Part shown: one piece after another, positions 27,849-38,179 of the stretch
Layout of the letters: the number at the start of each line of letters is the position of its first letter
Numbering within the stretch: the stretch's first letter is position 1
Source of the DNA: Gammaproteobacteria bacterium
GTDB taxonomy: Bacteria; Pseudomonadota; Gammaproteobacteria; M30B25
Length of the DNA stretch: 48,312 nt
NCBI GenBank assembly: GCA_018402195.1
Contig: JAGYIW010000007.1
Span: 1-48,312, forward strand
Reading direction: 5' to 3'
Program-made: the position numbers and the translations under genes
The notes under the pieces: generated by a model
What the model was told of the DNA's origin: nothing
The model's input: only the letters and a program-made list of their open reading frames with translations
Databases searched by the model: none

Positions 27849-28637
27849 ATGGGCGCAAAAGTGATTTCGGTGGCCAATCAAAAGGGTGGCGTCGGCAAAA
27901 CCACCACGTGTGTCAACCTTTGCGCGTCTTTGGCTGCTATGAAGCGGCGAGTTCTGTTGGTAGACTTTGACCCTCAAGGCAACACCTCTGTAGGCTGCGG
28001 TGTGGACACTCGCGAAAACACTATTACCATCGATAAAGTTCTATTAGGCAAATCCGCTGTAGAAAAAGCTATCATCAAACTTAAGCATGGTTTTGATCTT
28101 CTGGCTGCCAATTCTGATTTGATTGCTGCCGAGTTACAGTTGTTGCGTTTGGACAGACGTGAGTATTACTTGCGCAAAGTTTTGGCATCACTACGTCAAC
28201 AGTATGATATCATCATGATTGACTGCCCCCCTTCGCTGAATATTCTCACTGTCAATGCTCTTATTGCCTCACACTCTGTGCTTATCCCCGTTCAGTGCGA
28301 GTACTATTCTCTGGAGGGATTAAACGGTTTGCTCAACACCATCGAGCGTATTAGACGTTCAGGCAATCCAGGCCTTACCATTGAAGGATTATTGCGTACT
28401 ATGTACGATGGGCGCAATCGCTTGACCATTGAGGTCTCAGACCAGTTGCAGAGGCATTTTCCCCAACAAGTTTATCAAACTGTGGTTCCACGTAATGTAC
28501 GTTTGGCAGAAGCACCTAGCCATGGCAAGCCTGCATTGACTTACGACAATCGTTCCCAAGGCGCCGTGGCTTACTTAGCTTTAGCTGCAGAGCTACTGCG
28601 AAGACAGACGGAAGTTGTTGCCACTGAAGTTGCATAG
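27849..28637 (+). CDS. parA: Chromosome partitioning ATPase ParA (Soj)
   Basis: Deviant Walker-A ATPase that forms DNA-bound gradients to segregate the origin with ParB. The 262-residue protein starts [17 protein letters not shown] (Walker A at residues 12-20) and has [10 protein letters not shown], the Walker B-like [11 protein letters not shown], and [16 protein letters not shown], typical of chromosomal Soj-type ParA. The ATG at 27849 is preceded by AAGG about eight bases upstream. parB follows after nine bases. The location about 8 kb from the DnaA-box cluster supports the origin assignment. Confidence 0.96.
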   Translation: MGAKVISVANQKGGVGKTTTCVNLCASLAAMKRRVLLVDFDPQGNTSVGCGVDTRENTITIDKVLLGKSAVEKAIIKLKHGFDLLAANSDLIAAELQLLRLDRREYYLRKVLASLRQQYDIIMIDCPPSLNILTVNALIASHSVLIPVQCEYYSLEGLNGLLNTIERIRRSGNPGLTIEGLLRTMYDGRNRLTIEVSDQLQRHFPQQVYQTVVPRNVRLAEAPSHGKPALTYDNRSQGAVAYLALAAELLRRQTEVVATEVA

Positions 28638-28646
28638 GAGTAAATC

Positions 28647-29546
28647 ATGACACTGAAAAAAAGGGGCTTAGGCCGAGGGTTGAACGATTTGGGCTTGGAT
28701 CAATTGCTCAGTGAATTCGATCAGCCGCAGCCACTCAAAGACAGCTCTCTTAGTATGTTAGCGGTAGATTGTCTTAAGCCAGGTAAGTATCAGCCGCGTC
28801 AAGATATGAATTTTGAAGCGCTGCAAGAGCTCGCTGATTCTATTGCAGAGCAAGGGATGATTCAGCCAATCTTGGTCCGTCAAGTTTCAGCCACATCGCC
28901 CTATGAGTATGAAATCCTTGCAGGAGAGCGACGTTGGCGTGCTGCAAAAATGGCTGGTTTGATGGAAGTACCTGTCGTGGTAAGGCTTGTAGAAGATCAA
29001 ATGGCAATGATTGTCGGGTTGATAGAAAATATTCAGAGGGAAAATCTCAATGCCATGGAAGAAGCTATGGCTTTCGATCGTCTGCTGAATGAATTCAGCC
29101 TTACACACATGCAAATCGCCAAATCCGTAGGGCGATCGCGTTCTGCTGTCAGTAATATGCTGCGTCTGATTGCTCTGCCCAAAGAACTGAAAACCATGCT
29201 CTCCCACGGTGACATAGAAATGGGCCATGCTCGTGCCCTACTTCCTTTAGAAGTGGCTCAGCAAATGCAGCTGGCCAATGAGGTCATCACCCAGGGGTTA
29301 TCGGTAAGAGAGACTGAGCAAAGAGTGCAGCAACTGCAAAGACAAGAAAAGTCTAAAGTTCAGCCCTCATTTGTCAAGCATCCTGACCCAGATGTATTAA
29401 AGTTACAAGAAAACTTGAGTCAAAAGCTCAATACCAAGGTACAAATCAAGCACAATACTCGAGGTAAGGGGACGGTGGTGTTGCACTACAGTAATATGGA
29501 TGACCTTGAGCGCATCCTTCAAACAGACTTTATGCAAGGAGCATAG
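28647..29546 (+). CDS. parB: Chromosome partitioning protein ParB (Spo0J)
   Basis: A 299-residue CTPase and parS-binding clamp. The N terminus RGLGRGLNDLG is the ParA-interacting stretch. The CTP-binding region includes GKYQPRQD and GERRWRAAK (about 92), and the helix-turn-helix lies at about 155-174 (QIAKSVGRSRSAVSNMLRL). A C-terminal dimerisation domain follows. AGGAG upstream supports the ATG. I did not spot a close match to the parS consensus TGTTTCACGTGAAACA by eye in the window, which is not proof of absence. A 14-base perfect palindrome lies directly after its stop. Confidence 0.96.
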   Translation: MTLKKRGLGRGLNDLGLDQLLSEFDQPQPLKDSSLSMLAVDCLKPGKYQPRQDMNFEALQELADSIAEQGMIQPILVRQVSATSPYEYEILAGERRWRAAKMAGLMEVPVVVRLVEDQMAMIVGLIENIQRENLNAMEEAMAFDRLLNEFSLTHMQIAKSVGRSRSAVSNMLRLIALPKELKTMLSHGDIEMGHARALLPLEVAQQMQLANEVITQGLSVRETEQRVQQLQRQEKSKVQPSFVKHPDPDVLKLQENLSQKLNTKVQIKHNTRGKGTVVLHYSNMDDLERILQTDFMQGA

Positions 29547-29560
29547 TCGTTTGCAAACGA
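29547..29560. repeat. Perfect 14-bp palindrome immediately after parB
   Basis: TCGTTTGCAAACGA is a perfect palindrome with no loop, beginning at the first base after the parB stop. Without a loop or T-run it does not look like a terminator. It looks more like a dimeric protein-binding site. It does not resemble parS. Confidence 0.6.
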
Positions 29561-29697
29561 TCTTCGATTAGCATGCCTTTCTAACCCCCGTTTAATATGT
29601 TAAATATATGAATTTAAATAAATATTTTTTCTTCATCTTAACTTTTCTTGTTTTGATAAGTGTTAGTTCAGAATTCTCTTTTGTGCTTAGGGTATCT

Positions 29698-29722
29698 TAA
29701 GGAATTATTACCTTAGCTTTTT
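29698..29722 (+). terminator. Weak terminator-like hairpin downstream of parB
   Basis: TAAGG (29698-29702) pairs with CCTTA (29711-29715) across an 8-base loop, followed by GC and five T. The 5-bp stem is short and it lies 150 bases after parB, so this is a weak candidate. Confidence 0.3.
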
Positions 29723-29840
29723 ATGACCCCATCCTTGGGTAGCTGAAGCAGCAAACAAGAATCACCTCACCTGGACAGAATTATTTTATAAAATCCCCAT
29801 ATTTTTTAATAGGTTGTTGGACTTTTTGTCTCTTGAAGCA

Positions 29841-29870
29841 TTGACCTCTTATGGATTATTTTGTTATAAT
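29841..29870 (+). promoter_or_regulatory. Strong sigma-70-like promoter of the tandem paralog operon
   Basis: TTGACC (29841-29846) and a perfect TATAAT (29865-29870) are separated by 18 bases, 35 bases before the GTG start. A run of seven G (29893-29899) serves as an unusual ribosome binding site six bases before the GTG. Confidence 0.65.
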
Positions 29871-29905
29871 CAACGAGTGATTTTTGTCTTTTGGGGGGGT
29901 AGTTA

Positions 29906-31690
29906 GTGGACAAAATTAGCAATAATATACAATCTGAAAGTGATCTTGAAAAAGGTATTTTGCTGCCTAATTCTGATGGAAGTGATAATGATTCTGATTT
30001 GTTGGATATTGATTGGAACAGCTTTGTGGAAGGCTTGCCAACATCGTTATCTAGTGAAGATAATGGAGATAGTGATTTGGACTGGGATAATTTTAAGATA
30101 AGCTTTGAAGCGGAGTCTGGATCAACGCATGGAGAATCTGCTGAAGGTGATAATAATCCTGATCCGTTGGGCACGCAGGCTATAGAAAAGTCAACACCAC
30201 CATCTGAAAAAAGTATCGTTGAGGAAGAGGTTTATCAAAATAGTAGTTTGATAACTGTTGATCAGATAAGTATGCTGGTAGATGATGTTACACAGGTTAC
30301 AGAGCTTCTTCAAAGACATGTGGAGACTGATAACAGCAGTAATAACGCAACACAAGATAAAAAAAATGATATTCCGTTTGACATGATATTCGCAGAAATC
30401 GGAGAAATTATTAAAGAAAATGGTCCAATGGATGGTAAGTGGGGTGTATTTACTTTCATTCATCAGATAATCAATCCTCATATCAGTAGCTTGAACTCAA
30501 TCAATAAAAATGATGCCACAACTCTTTTGAAAGAGTTGATTTCTTGTCTCAATAAGACTTCTAACTATTTAAAAGATGCGCTGGTTGAAGCTGCCATGCC
30601 AGCCATTGTTTTTTTGCTCGATAAAGACGCAGACCCCAAGTTTTTGATCAAGAACAATGTCATTTGTGGGAATGATTTTGTTACCAATATTTTGGCGACA
30701 TTGATTCTTTCAGGTAAAGCTGAAGAAGATGTTTTGAAAATTCTTGATCATGAGCGTTACAAAAAATACCTGCACTCAAAACCAACACTGAATTTGAAAG
30801 GTTTCTCAGAACAGTTAGGCAGAGGTGAGAAACGTAACTTGGCAGAACTTGCTGCCTGGTACAATCAGCCCAGGGTTCTAGATAAACTGCTTATGGCCGG
30901 TGTGAAAATGCCTAAGCCTAAGAAGTCCAAGATTGATAGGGATTCTATCAAGGATGGTTTGCAGGTCCAAGATAAAGCAGTCCATATGATAACTGGCGAG
31001 TGTAGCAATGTTATGCGTGGCTACGAAAAAGCCAATTATACATGGAAGAGAGAGTATGATGTCACCTTGCCAGATCCAAGACCACGGCTTTACGGCTACT
31101 CTGAAGAAGTAAATAAGGTACTGGTTAAGCATGTAGTGAGGCTGTATCTGCGTTACCATGGCCAGACAGTCGATGATAAAGAAAGACGAACGCTATGGAT
31201 GTGGATCAAAAACGCTTGGATGCATGTAAAAGCGTTTTTTGGTTATGCGTTGACAAAACATAAAGTGCTGAACATAAAAAAAATGACAGGTATACTTCAA
31301 AAAGTGCCTGTGAGCAGAGTCAGAGACTGGATGGACAATTTGCTATATCTTTACATTGAAGCAGGCAAAAAGATCAGGGTTTTTAAGTATCAAGATAAAA
31401 GTGATGGGCATATAACCTTCCCTATGCCAAATATGGCTATGAATGGCGAAGCCAGACCTCAGTTTTATCTAAGTCAAGAAGCTCCAGGAGATGATATACC
31501 ATACAAAGCTCATTTTACTTTGTTTAGGAAAAAGGATAGGGGTTCTCAGTTGCGAGCATTGTTTGAAAACGCACTTTGCGAACCTAGAGGCGAAGATTTA
31601 CCAAAAACCTCAGCTGTTGATCACTTAACAAAAGCATGCCATGGTCCAATCATGACCGGTAATGTGGGGAGTTCACTGTGGATACTGTAG
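29906..31690 (+). CDS. Unknown ankyrin-like protein, tandem paralog A (candidate effector)
   Basis: A 594-residue protein that I do not recognise. Residues 1-100 are acidic and carry two copies of a D-x-D-W-[ND]-x-F motif (DIDWNSF, DLDWDNF). From about 200 the protein is homologous to the next gene, with shared blocks KRNLAE.AAW.N.P.VLD.LL.AG.KMPKP at about 308-337, which fits one ankyrin repeat, [LF].GYSEEV..VL.KHV at about 393, GQTVDDKER and W.K..W at about 420-435, and a C-terminal R[GR]S...AL..N block with RG. There is no signal peptide or membrane segment. The start is GTG with a poly-G ribosome binding site and a strong promoter. The gene is more AT-rich than its neighbours. The role is unknown; a host-directed protein is plausible from the eukaryote-like repeat and acidic tail, but not shown. 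Confidence 0.75.
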   Translation: MDKISNNIQSESDLEKGILLPNSDGSDNDSDLLDIDWNSFVEGLPTSLSSEDNGDSDLDWDNFKISFEAESGSTHGESAEGDNNPDPLGTQAIEKSTPPSEKSIVEEEVYQNSSLITVDQISMLVDDVTQVTELLQRHVETDNSSNNATQDKKNDIPFDMIFAEIGEIIKENGPMDGKWGVFTFIHQIINPHISSLNSINKNDATTLLKELISCLNKTSNYLKDALVEAAMPAIVFLLDKDADPKFLIKNNVICGNDFVTNILATLILSGKAEEDVLKILDHERYKKYLHSKPTLNLKGFSEQLGRGEKRNLAELAAWYNQPRVLDKLLMAGVKMPKPKKSKIDRDSIKDGLQVQDKAVHMITGECSNVMRGYEKANYTWKREYDVTLPDPRPRLYGYSEEVNKVLVKHVVRLYLRYHGQTVDDKERRTLWMWIKNAWMHVKAFFGYALTKHKVLNIKKMTGILQKVPVSRVRDWMDNLLYLYIEAGKKIRVFKYQDKSDGHITFPMPNMAMNGEARPQFYLSQEAPGDDIPYKAHFTLFRKKDRGSQLRALFENALCEPRGEDLPKTSAVDHLTKACHGPIMTGNVGSSLWIL

Positions 31691-32817
31691 AGGCACAAGG
31701 CGGTAACTTAAAGCAACTCTGGGAGGACGTAGAGAACCTTTGCAAGCAGGAAGAAGTTAGTGCGGCTGAGCTACCTTACCGGTTGTCTGAGATTTTGTCT
31801 GCATCAGAACAGAGCGAGGAGAACAAGTTTGCGCCAGCTGATCTAGAAACGGTTTCCACCACAGACATTGACTTCTACAATAAAACCAATATCGCACTCA
31901 TGCATGCCTACGCTTTCAGAGGTGATAAAGATCACGTACTTAAGTTTTATTATGAGGTATCGAAAACAGTCAAGCTCTCTGATTTTGTGCCCAATTTGTT
32001 GGCAGCATTCATGTATTCAGAAATGCCCGAAGCAAGCTTTAACGACTTATTTAAAGATAAAAAGATTTGCCAGCATGTAAAAGCCTGCCCTACCATTTGG
32101 TTGAATGATTTTTCACAAAAAGATGACAATGGCAAGCTGGTCAAGCGCAACCTTGCTGAAGTAGCTGCCTGGTGTAATCGGCCTAAGGTGCTTGATGCAT
32201 TGTTGAAAGCAGGTCTCAAAATGCCAAAACCTAAGATTTATAATAGGGCTAGAAACAAACTCAGTGAAAAAAGCATCAAGGACTATTTCGCCCTCAAAGA
32301 GAATACACCTATTCCCCCCACAACACTTTTTGGCTATTCTGAAGAAGTTGAAGGCGTGCTTTGCAAACACGTAATTTGGCAGTATTTGCGTACCAAAGGC
32401 CAGACAGTTGATGACAAAGAAAGATACACATGGTTGATGTGGATTAAAAGTGTCTGGATGTCTGTAAAAGCTTGGTTTGGCTTTGGTTTAACCCAATACA
32501 AGGTGGATGCAGCTAAGCGTATTGACGGAATGATGAAAACATCTGGACTGTTTAACTACAGTGCCCATAAATTATTTAACGATAATTTGGTACGCCAGTA
32601 CACCAATCGTTGCTATTGTGTATTTAACGAGGAGCAGAGTGGTGACAGTCGGGGAGAGCTTTCACTGCCTGATAATCAAAACAAGCTTTCCAAAGCTAGG
32701 CACTTGTCTCTACTCAAGAGGCATCATCGTCGGTCAGAGTTTAGCGCATTGCTGGATAACAGCTGTTGTGTAGTTAGGGGGGCAAGCTCACCTAGAGGCA
32801 GAGGCGCTAGCGCATAG
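31678..32817 (+). CDS. Unknown ankyrin-like protein, tandem paralog B
   Basis: A 379-residue paralog of the preceding gene lacking its acidic N-terminal region. Shared blocks occur in the same order: the helical part around FVPNLLAAFM, KRNLAEVAAWCNRPKVLD with KAGLKMPKPK at about 155-185, LFGYSEEVEGVLCKHV at about 218, GQTVDDKER at about 240, the Trp-rich WLMWIKSVWMSVKAWFG, and the C-terminal SEFSALLDNSCCVVRG. The GTG start at 31678 overlaps the end of paralog A by 13 bases and has GGGGAG about six bases upstream, so translation is probably coupled. Divergence of the shared blocks implies an old duplication. The 3' end overlaps plsC by 11 bases in convergent orientation. I cannot assign a function. 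Confidence 0.75.
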   Translation: MDTVEAQGGNLKQLWEDVENLCKQEEVSAAELPYRLSEILSASEQSEENKFAPADLETVSTTDIDFYNKTNIALMHAYAFRGDKDHVLKFYYEVSKTVKLSDFVPNLLAAFMYSEMPEASFNDLFKDKKICQHVKACPTIWLNDFSQKDDNGKLVKRNLAEVAAWCNRPKVLDALLKAGLKMPKPKIYNRARNKLSEKSIKDYFALKENTPIPPTTLFGYSEEVEGVLCKHVIWQYLRTKGQTVDDKERYTWLMWIKSVWMSVKAWFGFGLTQYKVDAAKRIDGMMKTSGLFNYSAHKLFNDNLVRQYTNRCYCVFNEEQSGDSRGELSLPDNQNKLSKARHLSLLKRHHRRSEFSALLDNSCCVVRGASSPRGRGASA

Positions 32818-33559
32818 CTTCCATGGCATTGCGTACGGCGTTCATCAAAGATTCGAGGTCATCAAAGGCATTGGCCTCAATAGCCTCACCAATGTGGATA
32901 TTCACTGGGCCATGACGATTGAGCATCAATGAATGCTTAGGCAGTAAATCGTAAGCGCCATCAATATAAACTGGAATAATTTGTGCACCACTCTGTTGAG
33001 CAAGTTTAAAGCCACCGATTTTGAACGCTTGCAGCTCGCCATCTTCGGATCGCGTACCCTCGGGGGATATCCACATCAATTGCCCATCCTGGATGGCTTG
33101 TTTGGCTTGAGCAAGGCCTTTGACGGCTTGCCTAGGATTGCTCCTATCTACCAGCGTATGGCCAGTATGCCGCATGGCTTTACCAAAAAAAGGCACTTGG
33201 CCTAGTTCTTTTTTGCCTATCATTCTCAGTCTATGTTGAAAAGCACAGTAACTGATAGGAATATCAAAAAGACTGGTGTGATTAGTCATGACCACTGTCG
33301 GTATTTTTGGATTTAGGTCTACTTGGCAAGGGTTAAGCACAGTAATTTTAGTGCCTGTGGCCCACATAAGTTTGCTTGCCCAAGCCACTAAAAGAGTATC
33401 AGCGTGGTCAAAATTCTTTTGCAATTTTTTACTCATCAAACAAATCTTGAGGGCGTAATAGGCTGTGATGGCTAGCATCACCCCCACCCACCAGGCATTG
33501 GTTAGTCGTTGTATGAGGGGGTTGAGCATGAGCCATTCCAATATCAGAGATCGAACCAT
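32807..33559 (-). CDS. plsC: 1-acyl-sn-glycerol-3-phosphate acyltransferase (PlsC family)
   Basis: Transfers a second acyl chain to lysophosphatidic acid to make phosphatidic acid at the inner membrane. The 250-residue length fits PlsC. An N-terminal hydrophobic anchor (WWVGVMLAITAYYAL) is followed by the catalytic HxxxxD in TNHTSLFD at about 92, DRSNPRQA, the glycerophosphate-binding EGTRSEDG at about 162, and IIPVYIDGA. The ATG at 33559 has only AGAG close upstream, and a start a few residues downstream is possible. It lies between accessory genes and is divergent from the small unknown gene at 33653. Confidence 0.92.
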   Translation of the reverse strand: MVRSLILEWLMLNPLIQRLTNAWWVGVMLAITAYYALKICLMSKKLQKNFDHADTLLVAWASKLMWATGTKITVLNPCQVDLNPKIPTVVMTNHTSLFDIPISYCAFQHRLRMIGKKELGQVPFFGKAMRHTGHTLVDRSNPRQAVKGLAQAKQAIQDGQLMWISPEGTRSEDGELQAFKIGGFKLAQQSGAQIIPVYIDGAYDLLPKHSLMLNRHGPVNIHIGEAIEANAFDDLESLMNAVRNAMEAMR

Positions 33560-33652
33560 TCTCTATCAAATATTCATCATACACAAGAGCTAGGCATACA
33601 GTATGGATGTAGGCAACAATAGCATTAGAATTAGAATAGCGGGGAAAATTGT

Positions 33653-33958
33653 ATGAGTGATGACCAAAAAATAATTCCACCTGATAGATTCATGAAGGTT
33701 TTTGAAGAAGAGCTATTTAATGCATGCAAAGAAAATATTAAGCGCACCATGTCAGAGTCAGCTAGGGAGAGTAATGCCGAACCTGTATCAGACGGAGGTG
33801 CACGCGAATTTTTGCAGTATATCTTCGAGGAACATCCAGATAATGTGCGTCAGTGGTACGACTCAGCGGATACTGCGGTATCGAAAAAAGAGGCTAAAGT
33901 GGAGCTCCTGAAGCAGGTGAGTGATGCTGATTCGGAACAATTCAATCCTCATCCATAG
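33653..33958 (+). CDS. Small acidic protein of unknown function
   Basis: A 101-residue hydrophilic, acidic, probably mostly helical protein (FEEELFNACKENIKR, REFLQYIFEEH, KKEAKVELLKQV). There is no signal peptide or membrane segment. The ATG is preceded by GCGGGG about eight bases upstream. It lies between plsC (divergent) and the ATP synthase promoter. I do not recognise a family. The open frame and ribosome binding site make it a likely real gene. Confidence 0.55.
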   Translation: MSDDQKIIPPDRFMKVFEEELFNACKENIKRTMSESARESNAEPVSDGGAREFLQYIFEEHPDNVRQWYDSADTAVSKKEAKVELLKQVSDADSEQFNPHP

Positions 33959-33997
33959 AGTTCTCACCTATATCATTCGATTAAATCAAAAAAATCA

Positions 33998-34026
33998 TTG
34001 CGTTGCGCAATCAAACCACGTATACT
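33998..34026 (+). promoter_or_regulatory. atp operon promoter
   Basis: TTGCGT (33998-34003) and TATACT (34021-34026) are separated by exactly 17 bases. Transcription would begin near 34033, just before the GGAGG (34045-34049) that serves atpI. This excludes the longer atpI frame starting at 33998. Confidence 0.6.
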
Positions 34027-34054
34027 CGCCGCGAAAGTTTGTACGGAGGTTGTT

Positions 34055-34414
34055 TTGACAGCATCTGCTGAGTCCCAAACAAGCTTCATGTGCGCCAGAC
34101 TCAAGCAAAGGGCTTGGCTAGCCTTGCTGCCTATGCTGGGTATTGCGGCAGCATTTGGGATCAAGCAAGCAAGCGCATTTTTAGGTGGCTTTTGTATTTG
34201 GTGGTTGGCAAGCTACCGCTTCGCGGAGCGGTTAGCCAAAAACATTCAACCTCAGCACCCCAAAAGGATGTGGGCAGGCATTATCAAGGCAGAATTACGT
34301 AAACTTTTGGCTTCAGTGGTGGCTTTGGCCGTGCTGGGTGTGTTAGTTTGGTATCACGCAGCGTTCATGTTCGCAGGCTATGCACTAGGGCAACTAACGC
34401 TAATTGGTCGTTAA
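34055..34414 (+). CDS. atpI: ATP synthase protein I (AtpI, assembly factor)
   Basis: A 119-residue hydrophobic protein at the head of the ATP synthase operon, with about four membrane segments (AWLALLPMLGIAAAFG, ASAFLGGFCIWWLA, LLASVVALAVLGVLVW, AAFMFAGYALGQL). AtpI proteins help assemble the c-ring and are poorly conserved, so the call rests on topology and position. The start is TTG 34055 with a perfect GGAGG five bases upstream. Upstream in-frame codons lie across the promoter. atpB follows after 26 bases. Confidence 0.8.
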   Translation: MTASAESQTSFMCARLKQRAWLALLPMLGIAAAFGIKQASAFLGGFCIWWLASYRFAERLAKNIQPQHPKRMWAGIIKAELRKLLASVVALAVLGVLVWYHAAFMFAGYALGQLTLIGR

Positions 34415-34428
34415 CCTCACGATATTAG

Positions 34429-35241
<813 letters not shown>

Positions 35242-35269
35242 TGAGCTCGTTGGTTATTATTGACAATAA

Positions 35270-35581
<312 letters not shown>

Positions 35582-35614
35582 ACTTCTGGTTTTTTAAAAA
35601 GAGAGTAAGCATCG

Positions 35615-36085
35615 ATGGATATCAATTTGACCTTATTTGGCCAGTTAATCACTTTTGCCATCTTTGTTTGGTTTGTCATGAAGTTTGTTTGGCCACCCAT
35701 TGCACAAATCATTCAACAGCGCGAAGACCAAATTGCAGAAGGCATTGCCAAAGGCCATCAGGGTGAAAAAGATTTGCTAGAAGCACAAGGCAAGGCTGCA
35801 GTTGTGCTGCAAGAGGCCAGACATGATGCGGCATTATTACTTGACCGCGCTAATCAACGTGCCGACAAATTATTATCAGAAGCGAAAACCCAATCACAGC
35901 AAGAAGCTCAACGCTTGCTTAATGCAGCTGAAGATGAAGTGGGGCAATTGATCAACGTGGCACGTGAAACTATTCAGAAAGAAGCCGTAGATTTGGCATC
36001 TGGCATGATGGAAAAGCTGTTGCAAGGGCTTGATAAAAAACAGCACAAGGCCCTTTTAGCTAAGGCGTTAGAAGGAGAGCAATAA
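35615..36085 (+). CDS. atpF: ATP synthase F0 subunit b
   Basis: Peripheral stalk subunit linking F0 to F1. At 156 residues it equals the E. coli length. It has one N-terminal membrane helix (FGQLITFAIFVWFVMKFVW) followed by a long Ala/Gln/Glu-rich coiled coil (KAAVVLQEARHDAALLL, SQQEAQRLLNAAEDE). GAGAG lies nine bases before the ATG. atpH begins two bases after the stop. Confidence 0.96.
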   Translation: MDINLTLFGQLITFAIFVWFVMKFVWPPIAQIIQQREDQIAEGIAKGHQGEKDLLEAQGKAAVVLQEARHDAALLLDRANQRADKLLSEAKTQSQQEAQRLLNAAEDEVGQLINVARETIQKEAVDLASGMMEKLLQGLDKKQHKALLAKALEGEQ

Positions 36086-36087
36086 GC

Positions 36088-36612
36088 ATGAGTTCACAAG
36101 CAGCTAGCATTTACGCCAGAGCGGCATTTGAATATGCCAGTGAGCAAGGAGAGATTGCTTCTTGGGTGACATGGTTTGATCGAGCTGCTCAAGTTTTTGC
36201 GTTGGATGAGATAAAAGACACCATCCGACTCAGCCAGCTGGGGCAACGCGAGCTTGTGGAATCGTTGACAGAGCCTTTGCAATCCAATCAAGGCCAGCAA
36301 CACTTTCTTTGGCTGTTGGCAGATAAAAAAAGATTACTTGCTATACCAGTTATCCAAAAGGCTTTTCAGGTATTTTGCTCTGAGGCCAAACAAGAAATTG
36401 CTGCAACTGTGGCTTCTGTAGTGCCACTGAGAAAGACACAATTACAATCTTTGGCTGATGAGCTGACGCAAAGAGAAGGCCAGTCTGTGACACTGGAGAA
36501 CGTGCTCGATCCCACCATTTACGGAGGGGTTGTTGTACGTATGGGTGATAAGGTGATAGACCGTTCCATTAGGGGGTCTTTCATGAAGTTACAAAAACAT
36601 ATGTTAGGGTAG
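36088..36612 (+). CDS. atpH: ATP synthase F1 subunit delta
   Basis: Connects the b dimer to the top of the F1 alpha3beta3 head. The 174-residue protein (E. coli 177) begins with the typical [12 protein letters not shown] helix and ends with the conserved [21 protein letters not shown] segment. GGAGAG upstream supports the ATG. It lies two bases after atpF and four before atpA. Confidence 0.95.
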   Translation: MSSQAASIYARAAFEYASEQGEIASWVTWFDRAAQVFALDEIKDTIRLSQLGQRELVESLTEPLQSNQGQQHFLWLLADKKRLLAIPVIQKAFQVFCSEAKQEIAATVASVVPLRKTQLQSLADELTQREGQSVTLENVLDPTIYGGVVVRMGDKVIDRSIRGSFMKLQKHMLG

Positions 36613-36616
36613 GGCT

Positions 36617-38161
36617 ATGACACAAAAAATTGATGCTTCAGAAATCAGTGAAATCATCAAACAACGTATTGCAGAGTACGGCGTGAGTGAAGAAGTGCGC
36701 ACAGAAGGGCGTATTGTCAGCTTGCAAGATGGCATCGTGCGTATTGTGGGGCTGGAAAGTGTAATGCTAGGTGAAATGATAGTTTTCCCTGGTGACGTTT
36801 ATGGCATGGCACTAAACCTAGAAGAATCTTCAGTGGGTGCCGTAGTTTTGGGCGCTTATGAGCATTTAGAAGAAGGCATGACTGTCAAATGTACTGGTCG
36901 TATCCTTGAAGTTCCCGTGGGTGAAGCCTTGCTAGGCCGTGTAGTCAATGGTTTGGGACAGGCCATCGATGGCAAAGGTGAAATTAAAGCTGAAGCTTTT
37001 GATGCCATTGAAAAGCAAGCACCGGGTGTGATTTGGCGTCAATCGGTAGATCAGCCTGTACAAACAGGTTTGAAATCTATCGATGCTTTGGTTCCCATTG
37101 GGCGTGGGCAGCGTGAGTTGATCATCGGTGATAGACAGACAGGTAAAACTGCAGTTGCCATTGATGCGATCATTAATCAGAAAAATACCGGCATCAAATG
37201 TATTTATGTTGCTATCGGCCAAAAGTCCTCTTCTGTTGCAGCTGTTGTGAAAAAACTGGAAGAACATGGTGCACTTGACCACACGATTGTTGTAAACGCC
37301 ACTGCTTCTGACCCTGCTGCATTGCAATTTATTGCGCCATATGTGGGCTGTACCATGGGTGAATACTTCCGTGACCGTGGCGAAGATGCTTTGATCATTT
37401 ATGATGATTTGACCAAGCAAGCTTGGGCTTATCGACAAATTTCCTTGTTGCTTCGTCGTCCACCAGGGCGTGAAGCTTATCCAGGTGACGTTTTCTACTT
37501 GCACTCACGTTTGCTAGAGCGTGCTGCCAGAGTCAATGCCGATTATGTGGCACAACACACTGGTGGTAAAGTCACAGGAAAAACAGGGTCTTTGACTGCA
37601 TTGCCAGTGATTGAAACTCAAGCAGGTGACGTATCAGCATTCGTCCCCACTAACGTAATATCCATTACAGATGGGCAGATTTTTTTGGAAACTGAATTGT
37701 TCAACGCTGGTATTCGTCCTGCGATTAACGCAGGTTTATCCGTATCTAGGGTAGGTGGTGCTGCGCAAACTAAGATCGTGAAAAAAGTCGCAGGTACCAT
37801 GCGTTTGGCATTGGCTCAGTACCGTGAGCTGGAAGCATTTTCGCAATTTGCTTCCGATTTGGATGAGGCGACCCGCAAACAGCTTCAGCGTGGTGAGCGT
37901 ACCATAGAATTGTTAAAGCAAAAACAATATGCACCATTGCGTGTATCTTTGTTGGCTATCAGTTTGATCTTGATTGAAGGTGGTTATTTGGATGATGTTG
38001 CCGTTGCCAATGTGCGTAGCTTTGAAGAAGGCTTGCATGCCTTCTTGGAAGATAATCATGGCGATTTGTTGGATGCTATTGAGGCAAATCCTGTCATGGA
38101 TGATGGCAACAAGGCAGCTATCGATGCGGCAGTAAAAGCGTATAAAAGAACAGCTGGCTAA
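36617..38161 (+). CDS. atpA: ATP synthase F1 subunit alpha
   Basis: Regulatory nucleotide-binding subunit of F1. The 514-residue protein (E. coli 513) has the N-terminal beta barrel ([16 protein letters not shown]), the P-loop GDRQTGKT at about 171-178, [30 protein letters not shown] in its usual place (quoted here only by its start and end: [15 protein letters not shown]), and the arginine-finger region VSRVGGAAQ. The normal frame and operon position make the call secure. Confidence 0.97.
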   Translation: MTQKIDASEISEIIKQRIAEYGVSEEVRTEGRIVSLQDGIVRIVGLESVMLGEMIVFPGDVYGMALNLEESSVGAVVLGAYEHLEEGMTVKCTGRILEVPVGEALLGRVVNGLGQAIDGKGEIKAEAFDAIEKQAPGVIWRQSVDQPVQTGLKSIDALVPIGRGQRELIIGDRQTGKTAVAIDAIINQKNTGIKCIYVAIGQKSSSVAAVVKKLEEHGALDHTIVVNATASDPAALQFIAPYVGCTMGEYFRDRGEDALIIYDDLTKQAWAYRQISLLLRRPPGREAYPGDVFYLHSRLLERAARVNADYVAQHTGGKVTGKTGSLTALPVIETQAGDVSAFVPTNVISITDGQIFLETELFNAGIRPAINAGLSVSRVGGAAQTKIVKKVAGTMRLALAQYRELEAFSQFASDLDEATRKQLQRGERTIELLKQKQYAPLRVSLLAISLILIEGGYLDDVAVANVRSFEEGLHAFLEDNHGDLLDAIEANPVMDDGNKAAIDAAVKAYKRTAG

Positions 38162-38179
38162 ATGAGTTAGGGCTAAAAA

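Larger units (their letters stand above)
29547..29905. other. AT-rich 359-base spacer between parB and the tandem paralogs
   Basis: No supported gene is present. From left to right it contains the palindrome, a weak hairpin with T-run and the strong promoter of the next gene, which are listed separately. The sharp drop in GC relative to parB suggests the left edge of an acquired segment. Confidence 0.55.

Noticed and set aside
30000-30100. WxxF motifs in paralog A as canonical LC3-interacting (LIR) motifs
   Set aside because: The fourth position is Phe rather than Leu, Ile or Val, so the classical pattern is not met.
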